A DNA stretch of 40,952 nt from Paracoccus litorisediminis. Its GTDB lineage: Bacteria; Pseudomonadota; Alphaproteobacteria; Rhodobacterales; Rhodobacteraceae. The stretch lies in assembly GCF_009711205.1 (NCBI RefSeq), contig NZ_WMIG01000029.1, positions 1-40,952 of the forward strand. Reading direction: 5' to 3'. The notes under the pieces are model-generated. The model ran no database searches. It was not told the DNA's origin and worked only from the letters and a program-made list of their open reading frames with translations. A program made the translations under genes and the position numbers. Below are positions 30,780-38,963 of the stretch, piece after piece; position 1 is the stretch's first letter, and each line of letters starts with the position of its first letter.

Positions 30780-31544
30780 ATGGTTTCCGAGGACAGTGCA
30801 AGAATCGGCCAAAGCCAGACCGTTCGCGCGGCAATGACCCTGCGCGACATGATCATCGATGGCCGTCTTGAGCCCGAGATGCGCTATACCGAAACGCAGC
30901 TGGCCGAATTGCTGTCGATGTCTCGCACGCCGATCCGGGCCGCTCTTCAGCGCCTGACCGACGAAGGGCTGCTGACCGCGATGCCGGCGGGCGGCTATGT
31001 CATCCGCCTGCTTCTGCCCAGCGAAATTTCCGAAACCATCGAGCTGCGCGGCGTTCTTGAGGGGCTTTGCGCGCGGCTTTTGGCCGAGCGCGGCTGTCCG
31101 GGCGCGGCTTTGGACGAACTTGTCGCACTGTCCGCCCAGATCGAAGCGCTGCTGGCCGATGACGGCTTCTCTCGCGCGGATCTTCCGACCTATGAGCGGC
31201 TGAATGGCCGTTTTCACCAGAAGCTGGTCGCGGCGACCGAAAGCACGCTGCTGATCCAGGAACTGGCGCGGGCCAACAATCGGCCCTTCGCCTCGGCAAG
31301 CTCGCTGGTTGGCATGTATGAGAACGACCGCGCCGCGCGCCAGCATTTGCTGATCGGGCAGGATCACCACCGCACCGTGATCGAGGCCATCCGCAGCCGT
31401 CAGGGCGCGCGGGCCGAAGCGATCATGCGCGAACATGCCCGCCTGTCGCAAAGAAACCTGATGCGCGCCGTCGAATCCAGCCGTTCGTTGGAACTGCTTC
31501 GCGGCGCGTCTCTGATCCGTCAGCCGGATGAGGAAACCGGCTGA
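30780..31544 (+). CDS. GntR-family regulator, FCD (FadR/VanR-like) type
   Basis: A 254-residue regulator. The N-terminal winged helix-turn-helix reads LRDMIIDGRLEPEMRYTETQ, LAELLSMSRTPIRAALQRLT, DEGLLTAMPAGGYVI. The all-helical FCD ligand domain follows, with ELRGVLEGLCARLLAERG, then NGRFHQKLVAATES (FHxxL) and GQDHHRTVIEAIRSRQGARA with metal-binding His residues. Relatives sense organic acids including aromatic acids such as vanillate. ATG 30780 has AGGAGG about ten bases upstream. It precedes the Liv-type transporter and P450 genes by 57 bases in the same direction and probably controls them. Confidence 0.92.
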   Translation: MVSEDSARIGQSQTVRAAMTLRDMIIDGRLEPEMRYTETQLAELLSMSRTPIRAALQRLTDEGLLTAMPAGGYVIRLLLPSEISETIELRGVLEGLCARLLAERGCPGAALDELVALSAQIEALLADDGFSRADLPTYERLNGRFHQKLVAATESTLLIQELARANNRPFASASSLVGMYENDRAARQHLLIGQDHHRTVIEAIRSRQGARAEAIMREHARLSQRNLMRAVESSRSLELLRGASLIRQPDEETG

Positions 31545-31601
31545 AACCAGTCAACGGCAGCAGAGGGGGCTGCCGCAAGCCAGAAAAGGGAGGAGTATCA
31601 G

Positions 31602-32780
31602 ATGCAAAGACGAAACCTGCTGCTGGGAGCGATCCTGGTGGCCTCGACAGCGCTTGCCGGAATGCCAGCCTTGGCCGCGGGCGATCCGTTCAAGATCGGG
31701 CTGATCCTGCCGATGACCGGGCCTTTCGCCTCGACCGGGCGCCAGATTGAGGCGGCGGCGCGGCTTTACATGGCGCAGAATGGCGACGAGGTCGCGGGCC
31801 GCAAAGTCGAGCTGATCGTCAAGGACGACGCCTCGGTCGCGGATACCACCAAGCGGCTGGCGCAGGAGCTGATCGTACGCGACAAGGTCGGCGTCATCGC
31901 GGGCTTTGGCCTGACGCCGCTGGCCATGGCCACCGCGCCGCTGGCGACCCGCGCCAAGGTTCCCGCCGTGGTCATGGCCGCCGCCACGTCGTCGATCACC
32001 GAACAGTCGCCCTATGTCGTGCGCACCAGCTACACGACGCCGCAAGTGACCTCCAAGATCGCGGAATGGGCCGCGGGCCAGGGCATGAAGAAGGTCGTGA
32101 CGGTGGTGTCGGATTACGGTCCGGGGCTGGACGCCGAAAAGACCTTTGTCGCGGTCTTTGGCGCGGCGGGCGGCGAGGTGACAGAAACCCTGCGCGTGCC
32201 GCTGCAGAACCCCGACTTCTCGCCCTTCCTGCAGAAGGTCGCGGATGCAAAGCCTGACGCGATCTTTGCCTTCGTGCCCTCGGGGGTCGGCGCGCAGTTC
32301 ATGAAGCAATTCGTCGAGCGCGGCCTCGACAAGACCGGCGTCAAGCTGCTGGCCGATGGCGGCATCACCGATGACGACATCCTGAACGGCATGGGCGACC
32401 CCGCCTTGGCCGCGATCACCGGCTTTCACTACTCGGCGGCCCATGACAGTGAGCTGAACAAGAAATTTGTCGCTGATTTCGCAAGCGCCAATGACGGGAT
32501 GCGGCCGAATTTCATGGCGGTCGGCGGCTATGACGGGATGCATGCGATCTATGCCGCGCTGGAAAAAACCGGCGGCGACAGTTCTGGCGATGCCCTGATC
32601 GCCGCGATGAAGGGTCTGGCCTGGGAAAGCCCGCGCGGCCCGATCAGCATCGACCCCGAGACGCGCGACATCGTGCAGAACGTCTATCTGCGCCGCGTCG
32701 AACGCCAGGGCGACCAGCTCTGGAATATCGAGTTCGAAACCTTCGAGGCGGTCAAGGACCCCGGCAAGACCGGCTCCTGA
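31602..32780 (+). CDS. Liv-type ABC transporter substrate-binding protein
   Basis: A 392-residue periplasmic protein of the branched-chain amino acid/aromatic acid class (type I). The Sec signal peptide MQRRNLLLGAILVASTALAG ends with a probable cleavage at PALAA-GDPF near residue 26. Mature protein starts FKIGLILPMTGPFASTGRQI and continues VAGRKVELIVKDDASVADTT, KVPAVVMAAATSSITEQSPY and NFMAVGGYDGMHAIYAALEK. Since the operon encodes P450 systems for aryl acids, the ligand is more likely an aromatic carboxylate than an amino acid (inference). GGGAGGAG precedes ATG 31602. Confidence 0.92.
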   Translation: MQRRNLLLGAILVASTALAGMPALAAGDPFKIGLILPMTGPFASTGRQIEAAARLYMAQNGDEVAGRKVELIVKDDASVADTTKRLAQELIVRDKVGVIAGFGLTPLAMATAPLATRAKVPAVVMAAATSSITEQSPYVVRTSYTTPQVTSKIAEWAAGQGMKKVVTVVSDYGPGLDAEKTFVAVFGAAGGEVTETLRVPLQNPDFSPFLQKVADAKPDAIFAFVPSGVGAQFMKQFVERGLDKTGVKLLADGGITDDDILNGMGDPALAAITGFHYSAAHDSELNKKFVADFASANDGMRPNFMAVGGYDGMHAIYAALEKTGGDSSGDALIAAMKGLAWESPRGPISIDPETRDIVQNVYLRRVERQGDQLWNIEFETFEAVKDPGKTGS

Positions 32781-32861
32781 ACCCATCCAACCCTGCGGGA
32801 GCCTCACCTGCGCCGGGCGATCGGCGCAGGGCCGCTACCCGCATGCCAGGGAAACGCGCCC

Positions 32862-33716
32862 ATGCTGACCATCCTGATTGACGGGATCGCCTATGGAATG
32901 CTGCTCTTTGTCATGGCTGCCGGGCTGGCCGTGACACTGGGGCTGATGAATTTCGTGAACCTTGCACATGGCGCATTCGCCATGATCGGGGGCTATGTCA
33001 CCGCCTTGGCGATGAACCGTCTGGGCATGCCGTTCCTGCTGACGCTGCCCTTTGCCTTTCTGGTCCCGGCGCTGGTGGGCGTGGTCGCCGAGCGGTTGCT
33101 TTACGCCCGGCTTTACCGCCGCAGCCATCTGGATCAGGTGCTGTTCTCGATCGCGCTGGTCTTCATGGCCATGGCCGGGACGGATTGGCTTCTGGGCTCC
33201 GGTCAGCAGCTGATCACCCTGCCCGGCTGGTTGCAGGGCCGGTTCGAGGTCTTCGGCGTCGGCATCGGCCGCTACCGGGCCTTCCTGATCGTCATCTGCG
33301 CGGCATTGGTCGTCGGGCTGCAACTGATCCTTGGCCGCACCCGGTTCGGGGCGCGGCTGCGCGCGGCGGTCGATGACCAGCGCGCGGCGCGCGGTCTTGG
33401 CATCAATGTCGGCGGGATCTTTGCCGCGACCTTCGCTGTAGGCTCGGGCCTTGCCGGTCTGGGTGGCGCGTTGGGGATCGAGATGATGGGCCTCGACCCG
33501 ACCTTTCCGCTGAAGATCATGGTCTATGTGCTGATCGTCGTCACCATCGGCGGCACGGCCAGCCTGACCGGCCCCTTCATCGCGGCGCTGCTGATCGGCA
33601 CGGCTGATGTCGCCGGGAAATACTACCTGCCCGAGCTTGGCGCCTTCCTGATCTATCTCGTGATGATCCTGCTGCTGATCCTGCGCCCGCAGGGCCTGAT
33701 TGCCCGCGCCCGCTGA
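32862..33716 (+). CDS. Liv-type ABC permease (LivH-like)
   Basis: A 284-residue inner-membrane permease with about eight hydrophobic segments. It shows the LivH pattern: LMNFVNLAHGAFAMIGGYVT near residue 30, TRFGARLRAAVDDQRAARGL then GINVGGIFAATFAVGSGLAG (EAA-like loop contacting the ATPase), and IVVTIGGTASLTGPFIAALL near 225. It pairs with the LivM-like permease to form the channel. Start is ATG 32862, 81 bases after the binding-protein gene. Confidence 0.92.
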   Translation: MLTILIDGIAYGMLLFVMAAGLAVTLGLMNFVNLAHGAFAMIGGYVTALAMNRLGMPFLLTLPFAFLVPALVGVVAERLLYARLYRRSHLDQVLFSIALVFMAMAGTDWLLGSGQQLITLPGWLQGRFEVFGVGIGRYRAFLIVICAALVVGLQLILGRTRFGARLRAAVDDQRAARGLGINVGGIFAATFAVGSGLAGLGGALGIEMMGLDPTFPLKIMVYVLIVVTIGGTASLTGPFIAALLIGTADVAGKYYLPELGAFLIYLVMILLLILRPQGLIARAR

Positions 33717-33728
33717 AGGATGACCCTG

Positions 33729-34763
33729 ATGAGTGACACCACCCTTTCCCACCCGGCAACCGCGGCGCGTCCCGATGCAGGCCAGCGCGCCAGCCGCGAC
33801 CTGCTGCGCCGGGGCCGACTGAAACCGGCCGAGATCGTCTTTTGGCTGGCGACGGCGGCCAGTTTCTTTCTGCTGCCCGACCGACATCTGCTGCTGTCCG
33901 AGATCGTGATCCTTGGGCTTTTCGCGCTCTCTCTGGACCTGATCATCGGCTATGCGGGCGTGGTCTCATTGGGCCATGGCGCGTTTTTCGGGCTTGGCGC
34001 CTATGTCGCGGGGCTGGTCTCGGTCCACCTGACCGGAGAGCCGCTGACCGGTCTGATCCTTGCGGCGCTGGCCGCCGGGATTTTGGGGCTGGCGACGGGG
34101 CCGCTGCTGTTGCTGCGCGCCTCGGACCTGACGCGGCTGATGGTGACGCTGGGCGTGGCCATGCTGCTGCTTGAGGCAGCGAACCGCGCGGCATGGCTGA
34201 CCGGCGGCGCGGACGGCTTGCAGGGGGTGACGATCAACCCACTGCTGGGCCGGTTCGAGTTCGACCTGTTCGGCACCACCGCCTATGCCTATTGCCTGAT
34301 CGTGACCTTCGCGCTGTTCCTGCTGGCGCGCCGGGTCGTGACCTCGCCTTACGGTCTGTCGCTGCTGGCGATCCGGGACAATGCGCTGCGCGCCCGCAGC
34401 ATGGGCATTCCGGTGGGACCGCGCATCCTTGGCATCTACGCCTTTTCGGCGCTGATTGCCGGGGTCGCAGGGGCATTGTTGACCCAGACCACGATGTTCG
34501 TGTCGCTGGACGTGCTGGCCTTTCACCGCTCGGCCGATGTGTTGTTGGTGCTGGTGCTGGGGGGTGTCGGCTATCTGTATGGCGGGCTGATCGGGGCGAT
34601 TGCCTTCAAGCTGCTGCAGGACTGGTTCTCGGCCATTACTCCGCAATACTGGATGTTCTGGATGGGCCTCGTGCTGATGGTCATCGTGCTGATCGGGCGC
34701 GATAACCTGAACGCCCTGCCCCGCACGCTGATGCGCCGCTTGCGCCGGGAGGACCGGGCATGA
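33729..34763 (+). CDS. Liv-type ABC permease (LivM-like)
   Basis: A 344-residue inner-membrane permease with a longer basic N-terminus (DAGQRASRDLLRRGRLK) before the first membrane segment. Visible LivM motifs are LDLIIGYAGVVSLGHGAFFG near residue 70, SPYGLSLLAIRDNALRARSM then GIPVGPRILGIYAFSALIAG (EAA loop), and LVLGGVGYLYGGLIGAIAFK. The GAAGGA overlapping the previous stop fits ATG 33729 with eight bases spacing; an in-frame ATG at 33720 lies too close to it. It overlaps the ATPase gene by four bases (ATGA). Confidence 0.9.
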   Translation: MSDTTLSHPATAARPDAGQRASRDLLRRGRLKPAEIVFWLATAASFFLLPDRHLLLSEIVILGLFALSLDLIIGYAGVVSLGHGAFFGLGAYVAGLVSVHLTGEPLTGLILAALAAGILGLATGPLLLLRASDLTRLMVTLGVAMLLLEAANRAAWLTGGADGLQGVTINPLLGRFEFDLFGTTAYAYCLIVTFALFLLARRVVTSPYGLSLLAIRDNALRARSMGIPVGPRILGIYAFSALIAGVAGALLTQTTMFVSLDVLAFHRSADVLLVLVLGGVGYLYGGLIGAIAFKLLQDWFSAITPQYWMFWMGLVLMVIVLIGRDNLNALPRTLMRRLRREDRA

Positions 34764-35512
34764 GCGCCGCATTGCAGACCATCGCGCTGGAGAAGCGCTT
34801 CGGCGGGCTCATTGCCACCGACAAGGTGTCGCTGACATTGGAACATGGCGCGCGCCATGCGCTGATCGGGCCGAATGGCGCGGGCAAGACCACCTTCGTC
34901 AACCTGCTGACCGGGGTGTTGCCAGCCAATGGCGGACAGATCCTGCTGGATGGCAATGACATCACCCGCAAAAGCCAGATCCAGCGCGCCCGGCTGGGTC
35001 TGGGCCGGACCTTCCAGATCAACCAGCTGTTCGGCGCGATGACCCCGGTCGAATCCATCGGGCTGGCGGTGTCCGAACGCATGGGCGGCGGGCGCGACTT
35101 CTGGCGCAGGGTCGGGACGCGCACCGATATCCTTGACGAGATCACCGGCCTGATCGAGCGCTTCCGCCTGACCGAGGTCATGGACCACCCGACGCGGCTG
35201 CTTCCCTATGGCAAGCAGCGCCTGCTGGAAATCGCGCTGGCCTTGGCCTCGAATCCACGCGTCCTGCTGCTGGACGAACCCGCCGCCGGTGTCCCCGAGG
35301 CCGAGCGTGGCGAGCTGCTGGAAACCCTCGCCCAATTGCCGCGTGACGTGTCGATCCTGCTGATCGAGCACGACATGGATCTGGTCTTTGCGTTCGCCGA
35401 GCGCATCACCGTTCTGGTCAACGGCGCACTTTTTGCCGACGGGACCGTGTCCGAGATCATGTCCGATCCGCGCGTCCAGGCCGTTTATCTGGGGAGCGAT
35501 GCCCATGCCTGA
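34760..35512 (+). CDS. Liv-type ABC ATPase (LivG-like)
   Basis: A 250-residue ATP-binding subunit. Walker A GPNGAGKTT is at about residues 37-45, the signature is LLPYGKQRLLEIALALAS, and Walker B is VLLLDEPAAGVPEAERGELL near 165, followed by the switch His in LLIEHDMDLVF. GRTFQINQLFGAMTPVES is the Q-loop region. It powers the importer with LivF. It starts inside the LivM stop and overlaps LivF by eight bases. Confidence 0.92.
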   Translation: MSAALQTIALEKRFGGLIATDKVSLTLEHGARHALIGPNGAGKTTFVNLLTGVLPANGGQILLDGNDITRKSQIQRARLGLGRTFQINQLFGAMTPVESIGLAVSERMGGGRDFWRRVGTRTDILDEITGLIERFRLTEVMDHPTRLLPYGKQRLLEIALALASNPRVLLLDEPAAGVPEAERGELLETLAQLPRDVSILLIEHDMDLVFAFAERITVLVNGALFADGTVSEIMSDPRVQAVYLGSDAHA

Positions 35513-36224
35513 ACTACTGACGATCCAGAACCTGCGCGTCGGCCATGGCGATGCCGTCGTGATCCCCAACCTGTCCCTGCGTCTGGATCAGGGCGAGGCA
35601 CTGGCCGTGCTGGGCCGCAATGGCGTGGGCAAGACCACGCTTCTGGACAGCATCATCGGCGTCACCCGGCGCTTTGGCGGCAACCTGTCGCTGGCCGGGC
35701 GCGACATCACCCGGCTGACACCCGAGGCCCGCGCCCATGCCGGTATCGGCTGGGTCCCGCAGGAACGAAACATCTTCCCCTCGCTCACGGTCGAGGAAAA
35801 CCTGACCGCTACCGCCCGCCCCGGCAAATGGGACCTGCCCCGCATATATGCGATGTTCCCGCGCCTGCAGGAACGCCGCGCCAATATGGGCAACCAGCTA
35901 TCTGGCGGCGAGCAGCAGATGCTGGCGGTGGGCCGCGCCCTGATGCTGAATCCACGGCTGTTACTGCTGGACGAGCCAACCGAGGGGCTGGCCCCGATCA
36001 TCGTCGAGCAGTTGCTGGCCTCGATCCGGCAAATCATCCGGGACGAGGGGCTGGCCACGATCATCGTCGAACAGCATGCCCGCAAGATCCTGAAGGTCAC
36101 CGACCGGGCCGTGATCCTCGACCGGGGCGAGATCGTCCATCAGGCCCGCAGCGATGCGCTGCTGGCCGATCCAAGCCCACTTGAACAGCATCTGGGCGTC
36201 ATCGCCAAAGGAGCCGCCGCATGA
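35505..36224 (+). CDS. Liv-type ABC ATPase (LivF-like)
   Basis: A 239-residue ATP-binding subunit. Walker A GRNGVGKTT is at about residues 37-45, IGWVPQERNIFPSLTVEENL is the Q-loop region, LSGGEQQMLAVGRALMLNPR is the ABC signature, and LLLDEPTEGLAPIIVEQLL is Walker B with the D loop; the switch His is in TIIVEQHARK. Start is ATG 35505, eight bases before the LivG stop ends. It overlaps the first P450 gene by four bases (ATGA), so transporter and monooxygenase are translationally coupled. Confidence 0.92.
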   Translation: MPELLTIQNLRVGHGDAVVIPNLSLRLDQGEALAVLGRNGVGKTTLLDSIIGVTRRFGGNLSLAGRDITRLTPEARAHAGIGWVPQERNIFPSLTVEENLTATARPGKWDLPRIYAMFPRLQERRANMGNQLSGGEQQMLAVGRALMLNPRLLLLDEPTEGLAPIIVEQLLASIRQIIRDEGLATIIVEQHARKILKVTDRAVILDRGEIVHQARSDALLADPSPLEQHLGVIAKGAAA

Positions 36225-37411
36225 GCCTCGACATCGCATCCCTGCCAAGCTCGGATCTGGACCCGTTCAGCATCGATTTTTTCGACAACCCCTTTCCCGA
36301 TCATGAAAGGCTGCGCGAGGCCGGGCCGGTGGTCTGGCTGGAACGCTATGGCATCTATGCCGTCGCGCGCCATGCCGAGGTGCATCAGGTCCTGAACGAC
36401 TGGGGCACCTTCTGTTCCTCGCGCGGGGTGGGCTTGCAGGATTTCAGCCGCGAAAAGCCGTGGCGCCAGCCCAGTCTGGTGCTGGAAACCGATCCGCCCG
36501 AACATGATCGCGCCCGCAAGGTCCTGGCCCGCGTGCTGTCGCCCGTCACCATGCGCGAGTTGCGCGACGGCTTTGCCGCTGCCGCCGATGCGATGGTCGC
36601 AGGGCTGATCGGGCGCAAGCTCGACGGCATCGCGGATCTGGCCGAAGCCTTTCCGCTTTCGGTCTTTCCAGACCGCATCGGGCTGACGCAAGACGGGCGC
36701 GAACACTTGCTGCCCTATGCGGGTCTGGCCTTCAACGCCTTTGGCCCGGACAATGCCCTGCGCCGCGAGGCGATGGCGCGTGCCGCCCCCCATATCGCCT
36801 GGGTGACCGAGCAATGCCGGCGCGAGAATTTGTCCCCGGACAGTATCGGCGCACGCATCCATGCCGCCGCCGACAGCGGCGAGGTCACGGCAGATGAGGC
36901 GACGCTGCTGGTCCGCTCGCTGCTGACGGCGGGCATCGACACCACGGTGAACGGCATCGGCGCGGCGCTTTACTGTCTTGCACGCTTTCCGGATCAATTC
37001 GCGGCGCTGCGCGCCGATCCGAAACTGGCCCGCAATGCCTTTGAAGAGGCCGTGCGCTTTGAAAGCCCGGTCCAGACCTTTTTCCGAACCACCACCCGCG
37101 AGACCGAACTGTCGGGTGTGCCGCTTCCCGAAGGGACCAAGGTGCTGATGTTTCTGGCCTCGGCCAATCGTGACCCGCGCCGCTGGGACCGTGCGGACGC
37201 CTATGACATCACCCGCAAGACCAGCGGTCATGTCGGCTTCGGTTCGGGTGTCCATATGTGCGTGGGGCAGCTTGTCGCCCGGCTGGAGGGCGAGGTCGTG
37301 CTGGAGGCCTTGGCCCGCCACGCGACCGGCATCGAAATCGCGGGGATGCCCGTCCGGTCCTACAACAACACGCTGCGCGGGCTGAAAGCCCTACCGCTGC
37401 ATATCCGCTAA
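36221..37411 (+). CDS. Cytochrome P450, CYP199A-like (para-substituted benzoate O-demethylase)
   Basis: A 396-residue soluble P450. It follows CYP199A2/A4 of Rhodopseudomonas closely as I remember them: DPFSIDFFDNPFPDHERLRE, TFCSSRGVGLQDFSREKPW, LLPYAGLAFNAFGPDN, FEEAVRFESPVQTFFRTTTR, and DITRKTSGHVGFGSGVHMCV with the heme Cys at residue 347. The I-helix acid-alcohol pair is intact (LLTAGIDTTVNG). CYP199A enzymes oxidise 4-methoxybenzoate and related para-substituted benzoates, forming 4-hydroxybenzoate and formaldehyde. It needs a ferredoxin and reductase, which are encoded downstream. The neighbouring importer probably supplies the aryl acid. Confidence 0.9.
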   Translation: MSLDIASLPSSDLDPFSIDFFDNPFPDHERLREAGPVVWLERYGIYAVARHAEVHQVLNDWGTFCSSRGVGLQDFSREKPWRQPSLVLETDPPEHDRARKVLARVLSPVTMRELRDGFAAAADAMVAGLIGRKLDGIADLAEAFPLSVFPDRIGLTQDGREHLLPYAGLAFNAFGPDNALRREAMARAAPHIAWVTEQCRRENLSPDSIGARIHAAADSGEVTADEATLLVRSLLTAGIDTTVNGIGAALYCLARFPDQFAALRADPKLARNAFEEAVRFESPVQTFFRTTTRETELSGVPLPEGTKVLMFLASANRDPRRWDRADAYDITRKTSGHVGFGSGVHMCVGQLVARLEGEVVLEALARHATGIEIAGMPVRSYNNTLRGLKALPLHIR

Positions 37412-37420
37412 GGGCTTGCC

Positions 37421-38605
37421 ATGCTGGATCATCTTCTTGCACCGCTGGACGACACGATCACCATCGACCAGCTGACCGTCGCGCCCTATCCGATCTACAA
37501 GCGACTGCGGGCGGAAACCCCGGTTCTGCGCGTGAAATCGGTCGGCCGGACCTTTCTGACCAAGGCCGCCGATTGCAAATTCGTCAAGGACACGCCCGAG
37601 ATTTTTTCCTCGGACGATCCGAACACGCCGATGAAGCGCGCCTTTCTGGCCCATACCTTGATGCGCAAGGACGGCAAGGAGCATCTGGCCGAGCGCATGG
37701 CCATGGCCCCTGCCCTGATGCCCAAGACCATTCAGGAAGTCTGGGCCCCGCTATATCGCCAGCTTGCGGATGAATATCTGGACCGCCTGCCGAAAGGGCA
37801 GATCGTGGACCTGCATCGCGATCTCTCTGGCCCGATTGCCGCCCGCATCCTTGCCCATATCCTTGGCATCCCCGAGGCGAGCGACCAGCAGATGATCTTC
37901 TGGTCACAGGCGTTGATCGACGGCGCGGGGAATTTCGGCTGGCGACCCGAGCCCTTCGAGATCTCGGACCGGGCCAATGCCGAAATGGACGCGTTGCTGG
38001 AAAAGGCCATCGCGCGGGTGCGTGTGGCACCCGATCGCTCGGCTTTGTCGGTGATGGTGAATGCCGAAAACCCGATCCCGACCAGCCAGATCATCGCCAA
38101 TATCAAGATCGCCATCGGCGGGGGCATCAACGAGCCGCGCGATGCGCTCTCGACCATCGTCTATGGCTTCCTGACCGAGCCCGAGCAACTGGCCGAGGTC
38201 CGGCGCGCGGGCAAATGGGGGCAAGCCTTCGAGGAAGGCATCCGCTGGGTCGCACCCATTCAGGCCTCGTCCCGGCTGGTGACCGAGGATGTCGAGATCG
38301 GCGGCTTTTACATCCCCAAGGGCGATACGGTGATGACGATTCAGGCCTCGGCCAATCATGACGAGGACCTGTTCGACCACCCCGAGCGCTTCGACGCGTT
38401 CCGCGCGAAAAACCTGCACCAGTCCTTTGGCTCGGGGCCGCATCATTGCGGCGGTGCCCATATCGCGCGGCGCACCGTCGGCGCGATCATGCTGGAAGCC
38501 CTGTCCGAGCGCTTCCCCGACATGACCCTGCCCGAACCCGAAACCGTGCTGTGGCGCGGCTTTGGTTTTCGCGGCCCAATCAACCTGCCCGTCAAACTGG
38601 GCTGA
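37421..38605 (+). CDS. Second cytochrome P450, GcoA/CYP255-like
   Basis: A 394-residue soluble P450, clearly different from the first. The heme loop FGSGPHHCGGAHIAR places the Cys at about residue 343, and the ExxR region is FEEGIRWVAPIQASSRLVTE. The I-helix reads IAIGGGINEPRDALSTIVYG: the usual acid-alcohol pair is replaced by Asn-Glu-Pro, like the QEP in the guaiacol O-demethylase GcoA. The end LWRGFGFRGPINLPVKL also recalls the GcoA end (FWGWGFRGPTSLHV). It probably demethylates a methoxylated aromatic, but no GcoB-type reductase is present; it may share the downstream ferredoxin. It starts nine bases after the first P450. Confidence 0.88.
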   Translation: MLDHLLAPLDDTITIDQLTVAPYPIYKRLRAETPVLRVKSVGRTFLTKAADCKFVKDTPEIFSSDDPNTPMKRAFLAHTLMRKDGKEHLAERMAMAPALMPKTIQEVWAPLYRQLADEYLDRLPKGQIVDLHRDLSGPIAARILAHILGIPEASDQQMIFWSQALIDGAGNFGWRPEPFEISDRANAEMDALLEKAIARVRVAPDRSALSVMVNAENPIPTSQIIANIKIAIGGGINEPRDALSTIVYGFLTEPEQLAEVRRAGKWGQAFEEGIRWVAPIQASSRLVTEDVEIGGFYIPKGDTVMTIQASANHDEDLFDHPERFDAFRAKNLHQSFGSGPHHCGGAHIARRTVGAIMLEALSERFPDMTLPEPETVLWRGFGFRGPINLPVKLG

Positions 38606-38632
38606 CCCCAGCTTCCCGCAAGGAGAATGACC

Positions 38633-38953
38633 ATGAAAATCACCTTCATCGCCGCCGATGGTACCGTCACCCCTGTCGAGGTCACCGCGGGCGAAAGCAT
38701 CATGCGCGCCGCCGTCCAGAACGATGTCGATGGCGTCATCGGCGAATGCGGCGGCTCGATGATGTGCGCGACCTGCCATTGCTACGTCGACGACGCATGG
38801 ACTGACGCCGTCGGTCCGCAAGAGGATGGCGAAAGCGACCTGCTGGATTGCGCCGCCTCCGAGGTGCGGGCGTCAAGTCGGCTGTCTTGCCAGATCAAGA
38901 TGCGCCCGGAACTGGACGGGGTGGTGATCCACCTGCCGGAATCGCAGCTGTAA
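38633..38953 (+). CDS. [2Fe-2S] ferredoxin, palustrisredoxin-like
   Basis: A 106-residue vertebrate/putidaredoxin-type ferredoxin. The cluster Cys are C39, C45, C48 and C86 (ECGGSMMCATCHCYV and SSRLSCQIKM). It matches the Pux ferredoxin of Rhodopseudomonas, which feeds electrons to CYP199A2, in length and in ELDGVVIHLPESQ. ATG 38633 is preferred because AAGGAG sits seven bases upstream; ATG 38627 would be only a base away from it. It lies between the second P450 and the reductase and passes electrons to one or both P450s. Confidence 0.93.
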   Translation: MKITFIAADGTVTPVEVTAGESIMRAAVQNDVDGVIGECGGSMMCATCHCYVDDAWTDAVGPQEDGESDLLDCAASEVRASSRLSCQIKMRPELDGVVIHLPESQL

Positions 38954-38963
38954 CGGGGGCGGG

